Assembly: GCA_946183765.1 (NCBI GenBank)
Contig: CAMHDC010000035.1
Span: forward strand, 1-8,618
DNA length: 8,618 nucleotides
Origin: an uncultured Clostridia bacterium
GTDB lineage: Bacteria > Bacillota > Clostridia > Christensenellales > CAG-138
Direction of reading: 5' to 3'
This document shows, piece by piece, positions 1-5,288 of this stretch (position 1 is the stretch's first letter; each line of letters starts with the position of its first letter). A model generated the notes under the pieces. It was not told the DNA's origin and did no database searches. It saw only the letters and a list, made by a program, of their open reading frames with translations. The position numbers and the translations under genes are program-made.

Positions 1-368
1 TTGTCCTTGGGGGTCACGCAGGTGCCGCTGGCCCGGCAGACCAGGATGGGCTCCGCCAGCACTTCTGCCGCGGAATCGTTGATGTCCGGCCGGGCGGTGA
101 TGACCTTGCGGGCCTCGAAGACCATCTTCCGGGAGGTGTTGCCCTCGGACACGATCTCGCCCGTGGCCTCGATGAAGTCCCCGGCGTAGACCGGCGCTTT
201 GAACTCCACCATGTCGTAGGCGCAGAACAGCCCCTCATCCCCGTCCCGGCGGATCAGCAGCTCCGTGGCTACGTCCCCGAACAGCTCCAGCATCTTCGCA
301 CCGTCCACCAAGTTCCCGCCGTAGTGGGCGTCGTGGGCGCTCATGCGCACCCGAATGGTCACTTGCAT
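1..368 (-). CDS. kal: 3-aminobutyryl-CoA ammonia-lyase, C-terminal end cut by window edge
   Basis: Kal removes ammonia from L-3-aminobutyryl-CoA to give crotonyl-CoA in the lysine fermentation pathway to acetate and butyrate; it is a small cytoplasmic hotdog-fold enzyme. The first 122 residues are readable from ATG at 368. The family usually has about 130 residues, so only a few are missing beyond position 1. I recognise the near-invariant N-terminal block HDAHYGGNLVDGA (residues 12-24), then LFGDVATELL, the central VEFKAPVYAGDFIE (about 54-67), GNTSRKMVFEARKV (76-89) and the closing CRASGTC. The start is fixed by a strong Shine-Dalgarno at 374-380. The gene lies about 370 bp downstream of kamC, behind a lysine riboswitch and tandem terminators, and is likely the first gene of a lysine-controlled unit continuing left of the window. 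A generic hotdog thioesterase is the alternative, but the match to Kal is close. Confidence 0.93.
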   Translation of the reverse strand, partial: MQVTIRVRMSAHDAHYGGNLVDGAKMLELFGDVATELLIRRDGDEGLFCAYDMVEFKAPVYAGDFIEATGEIVSEGNTSRKMVFEARKVITARPDINDSAAEVLAEPILVCRASGTCVTPKD

Positions 369-373
369 ACCGT

Positions 374-380
374 ACCTCCT
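374..380 (-). promoter_or_regulatory. Shine-Dalgarno of kal
   Basis: On the minus strand AGGAGGT lies 5 nt before the ATG at 368. It is a near-perfect anti-16S match and fixes the kal start. It sits downstream of both leader terminators, so initiation itself looks unrestricted and control is more likely at transcription read-through. Confidence 0.9.
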
Positions 381-400
381 GCTGTTGATATTTCTTTATA

Positions 401-449
401 CACCTCATCCACCGCCAGAGGCGGTCCCCCTTCCCCTCAAGGGGAAGGC
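401..449 (-). repeat. Intergenic two-hairpin repeat in the kal leader
   Basis: Two perfect inverted repeats stand side by side: ACCGCC/GGCGGT (411-416 and 420-425, loop 3 nt) and CCTTCCCC/GGGGAAGG (429-436 and 441-448, loop 4 nt), followed on the minus strand by GGATGAGGTG. From memory, this layout (CTTCCCCTTGAGGGGAAG, a variable GC hairpin, then GGATGAGG) resembles a REP/MITE-like element found in many copies between genes of gut Oscillospirales. Only one copy is in the window, so repetitiveness is not shown here. No U-tract follows either hairpin, so it is not an intrinsic terminator. In the transcript it would lie between the second terminator and the kal ribosome site. Confidence 0.65.
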
Positions 450-451
450 AT

Positions 452-487
452 AAAAAACGCCATGGAAAGAAAGGTCTTCCCATAGCG
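452..487 (-). terminator. Second leader terminator (T2), upstream of kal
   Basis: On the minus strand, bases 487-476 (CGCTATGGGAAG) pair with 469-458 (CTTTCCATGGCG): 12 consecutive pairs including two G-U wobbles. An extra A475-T470 pair closes a CCTT loop. Six T residues (457-452) follow at once. This is a textbook Rho-independent terminator for leftward transcription; the plus strand has no matching T-tract. Its stem does not share bases with the riboswitch P1 helix. How it is overcome to express kal is therefore not obvious: partial read-through, or weak pairing of its 5' arm with the freed 3' arm of T1. Confidence 0.85.
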
Positions 488-499
488 CTCCGTCCAAAG

Positions 500-536
500 A
501 AAAAGGCTATCGACGCGGAAAAACCGTATCGATAGC
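500..536 (-). terminator. Riboswitch terminator (T1), overlapping the P1 helix
   Basis: On the minus strand, 536-529 (GCTATCGA) pairs perfectly with 513-506 (TCGATAGC). The stem continues as a T-G wobble, one A-C mismatch and CGG/CCG around a loop of five T residues. The tail is C, five T (504-500), C, three T. The 5' arm contains bases 535-531 (CTATC), which are also the 3' strand of aptamer helix P1. P1 and T1 therefore cannot form together, which makes T1 the expression platform of the lysine riboswitch. Confidence 0.87.
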
Positions 537-696
537 GCATCATCTTCCCAGACGACAGTGGCCGAGCCATGTCCGCCCGACCCCCAAGAAGCGAGAGCGG
601 CGAAACTCCCTCCTCTTTCGGCGGCTGCGCCCCTTTCCCGGAAAGTCGTTCGCCCGTTCCCCGCCGGGTACCCTGCGCGCCGCGCCTCTATCTCCC
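531..696 (-). promoter_or_regulatory. Lysine riboswitch aptamer (L-box)
   Basis: The leader RNA, read from 696 down, shows conserved L-box blocks in the right order: GATAGAGGCGCG after the P1 5' strand, GAAAGGGGCGC then GCCGAAA at the P2/P3 junction, TTGGGGGT before P4, and ACTGTC between P4 and P5. Helices I can draw: P1 692-688 with 535-531; P3 617-606 with 597-586 (11 of 12 positions pair); P4 582-575 with 567-560; P5 556-551 with 544-539 around TGGGAA. A small CCCG/CGGG hairpin (668-665, 656-653) lies in P2. GGCG (665-662) is complementary to CGCC (602-599) in the P3 loop, consistent with the P2-P3 kissing contact of the family. P2 with its kink-turn and loop E is the part I could fold least well. 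Known lysine riboswitches mostly repress biosynthesis and uptake; here it precedes a catabolic gene. Confidence 0.92.
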
Positions 697-711
697 TATT
701 CTGTTGTTGTT

Positions 712-740
712 ATTGTATCAGAAAGGTTGCTGTTCGTCAA
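712..740 (-). promoter_or_regulatory. Sigma-A-type promoter for the riboswitch-kal unit
   Basis: On the minus strand a -35 box TTGACG (740-735) is followed by a 17-nt spacer and a -10 box TACAAT (717-712). A TG at 720-719 gives an extended -10. Transcription should begin near 705, shortly before the aptamer. The -35 box overlaps the kamC stop codon (TGA, 739-737). The kal unit can thus be transcribed apart from kamBC, although transcripts reading out of kamC would pass through the same switch. Confidence 0.83.
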
Positions 741-2203
741 TCGGAACGGGGTATATATTCCAAGCGGTATTCCGCTCGGATGGCGGCGAGCAGCCCCTCC
801 TCCACCCCCAGGAGCTCCGCCACGGAGAGCGCCTTTTGGGGGACGGAAGCGTCGGTGATCTCCTCCACGCCGTAGTCCATAAAGCGGCGCAGGACGGCCA
901 GCTTGTCCGCCCCCGCCTCGATCATTCGGCGTCCCTCCGCCAAATCGAGATCCCGGATGCCCCGGGTGAGGAACCGGCGTTTTGCCCGGGCGGCCACGGC
1001 CTCATAGTGGGTGACGAAGAGGCATATGGAGCCGGAAGCGTCGAAATAGGTCAGAGCCCCCTGCTGGAGCTTCACTGCCTCGGCGGGGTTGGTGCCCCGG
1101 GCGAACTCGTCGAAGAGGACCAGGCAGAAGCCCTGCTGCACGGCCCGGGCGGCATCGTCCGCCGCCATAAGCTCCCCGCCGAAGGAGGAAAGGCCCTCCC
1201 GGCCGTCCTCCCCCTCCCCGCGAACGAGGCACAGGCCGTCGAAGAAGGGTACAGCCGCCGTTTCGGCGAAGGGGAACAGGCCGCAGTGGACGAGGTATAC
1301 GTTCAGAGCCAGGGTCTTGAGGCACACGCTTTTGCCCCCCATATTGGCCCCCGTGAGCACAGCGGCCCCGGGTCTAAGGGCGAGCGTCAGCGGCGTAAAG
1401 GCGGCCCCCTGACGCCGGAGGCTGTCCGCGATGGCGGGATGGACCATGTTCACGAAGGAAAGCTCCCGGTCGGTGAGGGTGGGCTGTACGCCGCCCAGTT
1501 CCCGGACCAGAGCGGCCTTGGCCAGCAGCAGATCGAGACGCCCCAGGGCGTCCAGGCTGTCGGCGATCGCTTGTTGATAGGGCGTCAGCTTTCGGGAGAG
1601 CCGGGCGCACAGGCGCTGCTCTTCCTCCGCTTCCCGAAGGACGATCCCCGTGCGCTGCCGGAGCAGGGCTTTCCGGGCTTCCCCGGCGGCTTGGACGATC
1701 TGCTTTTCAATATCCCCCTTCTCTTTGCGGACGGCAGCCAATGCCTCCGACCACTGATCCCGCAGGGAGAAGGCCGGGTTGCCGGAGTTTTCCGGGTCCA
1801 GGATCGACAGCGCTTCGGGCGCGTCCTGCAAGCTTACCCCCTCCCAACGGGCAGCGGCCTGCAGGTCGTTGAAAACCGCCGCCAGTTCCCGCAGCAGCAG
1901 CAGGTACCGCTTGAGCTCGAAGAGCTCCACCTGGTCCAGATCCCGCTGTCCCAGGCGAGCCACGGTCCCCCGGATGTCCCGCAGCTGCAGGAGTCCCTGC
2001 CGGAAGCGGCGAAGAGCCGGATGGTCCTCCAACGCCACGGCCTTGCCCAGGTTCTCCAATTCCTGCGCCAGGGCCGCCCGGTCCGCCCGGGCATAGGGGC
2101 CCAGGGCCCGCTTCTTCTCCCGGCCCAGGGGGCTCAGAGGCAAAAGCCGGTCCAGCACGAAATCCAGGCCGATATCCAGTTGCTGCTTTGCTGTCAGTTC
2201 CAT
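737..2203 (-). CDS. kamC: Lysine 5,6-aminomutase reactivase ATPase, MutS-related
   Basis: This 488-residue protein resembles KamC, the MutS-family ATPase that acts with KamB to restore lysine 5,6-aminomutase (B12 and PLP enzyme) after cofactor damage. Residues 1-270 are helical and charged, like the MutS core/lever region. The ATPase domain follows: Walker A GANMGGKS (285-292), signature LSSFGGEL (338-345), Walker B LVLFDEFARGTNP (about 361-373, D365/E366) and an H-loop FVTHYEA (H399). The mismatch-recognition and connector domains of MutS and the Smr nuclease of MutS2 are absent, and the length is about half of either. The start overlaps the end of kamB by 10 bp with only a weak Shine-Dalgarno, so translational coupling is likely. 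Family identity is clear; the reactivase role rests on family naming and the kamB/kal neighbours. Automated annotation may call it a mismatch repair protein. Confidence 0.88.
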   Translation of the reverse strand: MELTAKQQLDIGLDFVLDRLLPLSPLGREKKRALGPYARADRAALAQELENLGKAVALEDHPALRRFRQGLLQLRDIRGTVARLGQRDLDQVELFELKRYLLLLRELAAVFNDLQAAARWEGVSLQDAPEALSILDPENSGNPAFSLRDQWSEALAAVRKEKGDIEKQIVQAAGEARKALLRQRTGIVLREAEEEQRLCARLSRKLTPYQQAIADSLDALGRLDLLLAKAALVRELGGVQPTLTDRELSFVNMVHPAIADSLRRQGAAFTPLTLALRPGAAVLTGANMGGKSVCLKTLALNVYLVHCGLFPFAETAAVPFFDGLCLVRGEGEDGREGLSSFGGELMAADDAARAVQQGFCLVLFDEFARGTNPAEAVKLQQGALTYFDASGSICLFVTHYEAVAARAKRRFLTRGIRDLDLAEGRRMIEAGADKLAVLRRFMDYGVEEITDASVPQKALSVAELLGVEEGLLAAIRAEYRLEYIPRSD

Positions 2204-3153
2204 TGGCTTTCTTCAAAAACGTTCACCACCGGCACGTTGACCCTGCTCTCCACCAGCCGTTGGAAGGCGGCGGGGTCGTAGGGCGCGCCGTAGGCGGAAA
2301 AGGGATTTACGGTGACGGCGATCAGTTTGTTTTGCCGCCTGACCCGGAAGGCGACGCCTCGGGTTCGGAGCTTTTCGTAGCTCTCCCGGGAGAGCAGCAG
2401 CCGGGTGCCGTCCTCCACGTTCACTTCGCGGGGGATGGCTTTGCGCCGCAAAAGCTGGGACGCCATGGCGTCGGTGAAGGCCCCGGACACATACAGGGCC
2501 TCCCCCTGCCCCTCCAGGGCGGCGGGCAAATCGTCATACAGGTCGCCCCGGGCGAAGCGGCGGCCCGCCATGTGGGGCCAGGGCCCGCTCTCGGGCAGGG
2601 TCAGCAGTTCCGCCACGAAGGCCGTGTCCGCCGCGGTCTTCTCCATGTCCGGACCGTAGCTGGCCCCGGTGGAGAGGATCACCGCCTCCGCCGCCTCAGG
2701 GGCGCACAGGCTCCGGCGGAACAGCGCGCCGTCGATCAGCACCTTCTCTGCGCCAAAGATTTTCAGCTTCTCCGTCAGGGACACGATCTGCTCGGTCATG
2801 GAGGGACCCGCCAACTCCACGAAGCCGTCGGACAGGGCCCGAAGGATCGCCACCTCACCCAGAGGGGTGTGGATGCCGGTCATGTCCAGGATCTCCGCCG
2901 TCGCGTCGCACTTGGGGAGGAGCCCCCGGGCCGTAGCGAACAAAGTGCCCCCCGTCAGGTAGATGGGGGGCTTGTTGGTGCCGGTGATAAGATCCTCCCG
3001 CTCCCCGTCCCGGCCGATGGAGGTCAAGGCAAGGGAAACGCCCCGGGCCCCAGCGCCCTGAATGAGGGCGTTGAGCGCGGTGGTCTTCCCCGCGTTCTTG
3101 CACATCCCCGCAAGGCACAGGGTGGTATAGGGAGCGATGAGGTCAAAGAGCAT
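2194..3153 (-). CDS. kamB: Lysine 5,6-aminomutase reactivase subunit
   Basis: This 319-residue P-loop protein resembles KamB, partner of the MutS-like KamC in keeping B12-dependent lysine 5,6-aminomutase active. The Walker A motif is GMCKNAGKTT (16-25), directly after the first strand. TSIGRDGE (44-51) and a Walker-B-like VLIDGALFR (138-146, D141) follow. The region STGASYGPDMEKT (161-173) is a second glycine-rich segment. The ATG at 3153 fits the family N-terminus but has only a weak Shine-Dalgarno, and lies 3 bp after the nucleotidyltransferase stop, so translation probably depends on ribosomes finishing that gene. It overlaps kamC by 10 bp. No promoter or terminator is visible between the sugar genes and kamB. 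The aminomutase genes kamD and kamE are not in this window. A general P-loop GTPase/ATPase is the fallback description. Confidence 0.87.
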   Translation of the reverse strand: MLFDLIAPYTTLCLAGMCKNAGKTTALNALIQGAGARGVSLALTSIGRDGEREDLITGTNKPPIYLTGGTLFATARGLLPKCDATAEILDMTGIHTPLGEVAILRALSDGFVELAGPSMTEQIVSLTEKLKIFGAEKVLIDGALFRRSLCAPEAAEAVILSTGASYGPDMEKTAADTAFVAELLTLPESGPWPHMAGRRFARGDLYDDLPAALEGQGEALYVSGAFTDAMASQLLRRKAIPREVNVEDGTRLLLSRESYEKLRTRGVAFRVRRQNKLIAVTVNPFSAYGAPYDPAAFQRLVESRVNVPVVNVFEESQWN

Positions 3154-3156
3154 GGG

Positions 3157-4074
3157 TTATTTCCACAAATTTTCCGGATACAATCCCGCGGCCTTCATCT
3201 CCCGGATGCTCTGCTGGAGGGCGGGCATGTCCTGCTTGTAGGTGACGCCGTGCCACTTGGCGGCGCAATGGAGCACCTTCACGCTGGCCTTGCCTTCGAC
3301 GATCAGGTCGTTGGTGAGCCGGGGCACCAGGTATTCGCACTTTAAGGGGTTCTTGGGCAGGTTCTCGTCCAGGAACGCGGGGAAGCGCTTCTCCGCCTCC
3401 TCCAGAAAGTCGGGCATGTAGCCCCAGAAGTTCATGGAAACGGTGTCGTCGGGATCGAGGGCGGTGTAGGTCTGACCCTCGTCCTCGGTGAAGGCGATGC
3501 CGCCGTCCCGCTTCTCGATGCGCAGGCGCTCGGCGATGGAGGTCAGATTGTCGTTCTCGTCCACCACGCACACGCCCCGGGCCACGTGGCCGTTGTCGGT
3601 GACGGTGTTCTTGAGAAGATAACCCACCATGGCATACTCGCCCTTTCCGTGGGGCTCCTTCAGATAATCATAGATGGTCTTGTAGGCTTCCCGGCCGTAG
3701 AAGTCGTCGGCGTTGATGACGGCGAAGGGGGCGTCGCCGATCAGATCCTTGGCGGCCAGCACGGCGTGGGTGGTGCCCCAGGGCTTCACCCGGCCCTCGG
3801 GGATGGTGTAGCCTTCCGGCAGGGCGTTCATGTCCTGGAAGGCGTATTCAAGCTCCATAAACGGGCGGACGCGGCTGCCGATGACCTCCTCGAAGTCCTC
3901 GGCCATCTCCCGCTTGATGATGCACACAGCCTTCTCGAAGCCGGCCCGCTTGGCGTCGAAGAGGGAGAAGTCCATGATCACGTGGCCCTCCTTGTCCACC
4001 GGGTCCATCTGCTTCAAGCCGCCGTACCGGCTGCCCATGCCGGCTGCCATGATGACGAGAATGGGTTTCTTCAT
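3157..4074 (-). CDS. Sugar-phosphate nucleotidyltransferase, RmlA/GalU-like
   Basis: This 305-residue cytoplasmic protein has the NTP_transferase fold that joins a sugar 1-phosphate to a nucleoside triphosphate. The nucleotide-binding loop is MAAGMGSRYGGLKQ (9-22). KPWGTTHAVLAAKD (97-110) resembles the base-contacting GT-x-HA segment, and INADDFYG (120-127) carries the likely metal-binding aspartates. CEYLVPRLTNDLI (246-258) is conserved in related proteins as I recall them. It follows galK by 47 bp, so galactose-1-phosphate is the plausible substrate, giving UDP-galactose (or another NDP-sugar) without galT; this is inference. The start is the ATG at 4074, with an ideal Shine-Dalgarno 7 nt upstream. 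An in-frame TTG at 4089 lies upstream of that site and is rejected. Substrate and nucleotide cannot be read from the sequence. Confidence 0.87.
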   Translation of the reverse strand: MKKPILVIMAAGMGSRYGGLKQMDPVDKEGHVIMDFSLFDAKRAGFEKAVCIIKREMAEDFEEVIGSRVRPFMELEYAFQDMNALPEGYTIPEGRVKPWGTTHAVLAAKDLIGDAPFAVINADDFYGREAYKTIYDYLKEPHGKGEYAMVGYLLKNTVTDNGHVARGVCVVDENDNLTSIAERLRIEKRDGGIAFTEDEGQTYTALDPDDTVSMNFWGYMPDFLEEAEKRFPAFLDENLPKNPLKCEYLVPRLTNDLIVEGKASVKVLHCAAKWHGVTYKQDMPALQQSIREMKAAGLYPENLWK

Positions 4075-4081
4075 TTCCAAT

Positions 4082-4087
4082 ACCTCC
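4082..4087 (-). promoter_or_regulatory. Shine-Dalgarno deciding the nucleotidyltransferase start
   Basis: GGAGGT on the minus strand ends 7 nt before the ATG at 4074. It overlaps the codons that would follow the alternative TTG start at 4089, which rules out the longer form. The 47-bp gap to galK shows no hairpin with a T-tract, so the two genes are probably co-transcribed. Confidence 0.85.
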
Positions 4088-4121
4088 AAATCGTTTTTAT
4101 GTGATGTGTTTGATCCCGTTT

Positions 4122-5288
4122 TTACAGTTCTCGGGGACCGCCCCCGATGCTGGCCACATAGAAGGCGCAGGGGTAGCCGATGGCCGCTTCATACGCGGTG
4201 CCGACCTTCTCCATGACGGCGTCCACAGCGTCCCTGTTCACGATGGCCACGGCGCAGCCGCCGAAGCCGGCCCCGGTCATGCGGGCCCCCAGTACGCCCT
4301 CGCAGGCGCGGGCCTCGTTCACCAGGGTGTCGAGCTCCCGGCAGGACACGGCGTACAGGTCCCGCAGGGAATCGTGGGAAGCGTCCATGAGCCGTCCGAA
4401 GGAGACCAGATCGCCCTGCCGCAGCTTCCTGCACGCCTCCACGGTGCGGGCGCACTCATAGACCACGTGCTCCGCCCGAGCCCGCTCCGTCTCGTTTTCG
4501 ATCAGGTGCTTGTTGGCTTCGAAGGTGCGCAGGTCCACCGAGGCCAGGTCCTTCACGGGCAGCTTCTTCTGCAGGGCCTTCAGGGCGCTTTCACACTCGG
4601 CCCGGCGCTCGTTGTACTTGGAGTCCGCCAGGGTGCGGCGCTTGCAGGTGTTCATGATGAGGATCACGTTGTCGTGGAGCTCTACGGGCACGTACTCGTA
4701 GCTCAGGGTGCCGGTGTTCAGGAACACGGCGGCATCCTCCCGGCCGCAGGCGATGCTGAACTGGTCCATGATGCCGCTGTTCAGGCCGATGAACCCGTTC
4801 TCCGCCCGCTGGCCCAGCAAAGCCAGCTCCACGTTGGTGAGATCGAGATCGTAGCAGGCACGGAACGCCGCCCCGGCTACCACCTCCAGGGAAGCGGAGG
4901 AGGACAGGCCCGAGCCGTTGGGGATGTTGCCGTAGATCAGCAGCTCGAAGCCGGAATTGAGCACGATCCCCCGCTCCCGCAGGGCGAAGAGCATGCCCAG
5001 CACGTAGTTGGTCCATTGATTCCGCTCGTGGAAACGGACGGAGGACAGCGTCCCCTCCAGCACCCCCGCCTGGGGAAAGTTCAGCGAATAGAACCGCAGC
5101 CGGTCGTCCGTCCGGCGGCGAAGCAGCCCCCAGGTGCCCATGGTCAGGGCGCAGGGCAGCACGTGGCCGCCGTTGTAGTCCACGTGCTCGCCGATCAGAT
5201 TCACCCGGCCGCCGGCGAAGAATACGCGGGGCTCGGTTCCCGGACCGAAGGCCTCGTAGAAGGATGAGATCAATTCCCCTTTGGTCAT
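4122..5288 (-). CDS. galK: Galactokinase
   Basis: GalK phosphorylates galactose at C1 with ATP, the first step of galactose catabolism after galactoside cleavage. This 388-residue GHMP kinase is of usual length and has all three signatures: the galactokinase motif GRVNLIGEHVDYNGG (27-41, Val replacing the common Thr in EHTDY), the ATP loop GSGLSSSAS (125-133), and motif III GARMTGAGFGG (334-344). The catalytic aspartate is D175 in GIMDQF. No export signal is present. Its ATG overlaps the alpha-galactosidase stop in an ATGA (5288-5285), and AAAGGAG (5302-5296) lies 7 nt upstream of the start, so the two are translationally coupled. A nucleotidyltransferase gene follows. No galT lies nearby in this window. 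Confidence 0.96.
   Translation of the reverse strand: MTKGELISSFYEAFGPGTEPRVFFAGGRVNLIGEHVDYNGGHVLPCALTMGTWGLLRRRTDDRLRFYSLNFPQAGVLEGTLSSVRFHERNQWTNYVLGMLFALRERGIVLNSGFELLIYGNIPNGSGLSSSASLEVVAGAAFRACYDLDLTNVELALLGQRAENGFIGLNSGIMDQFSIACGREDAAVFLNTGTLSYEYVPVELHDNVILIMNTCKRRTLADSKYNERRAECESALKALQKKLPVKDLASVDLRTFEANKHLIENETERARAEHVVYECARTVEACRKLRQGDLVSFGRLMDASHDSLRDLYAVSCRELDTLVNEARACEGVLGARMTGAGFGGCAVAIVNRDAVDAVMEKVGTAYEAAIGYPCAFYVASIGGGPREL

Noticed and set aside
395..423. Separate promoter for kal at TATAAA (395-400)
   Set aside because: At a 17-nt spacing the -35 position reads CGCCTC, and no extended -10 is present. The promoter at 712-740 is far better.
411..448. The two GC-rich hairpins as intrinsic terminators
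   Set aside because: Neither strand has a T-tract directly after the stems; they fit an intergenic repeat better.
235..570. Minus-strand open frame of 111 codons spanning the leader and the start of kal
   Set aside because: It runs through both terminators and the hairpin repeat and overlaps kal out of frame. kal has the strong Shine-Dalgarno and family match.
737..2203. kamC as a DNA repair MutS or MutS2
   Set aside because: It is about half the length of either, lacks mismatch-recognition, connector and Smr domains, and overlaps kamB in a lysine-fermentation context.
569..2281. Plus-strand open frame of 570 codons opposite kamC and the riboswitch leader
   Set aside because: It is an antisense shadow of kamC extended through the riboswitch; low-complexity translation and no domain signature.
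4075..4089. Upstream TTG start for the nucleotidyltransferase
   Set aside because: The Shine-Dalgarno GGAGGT lies downstream of this TTG and 7 nt before the ATG at 4074, so the extra five residues would not be translated.
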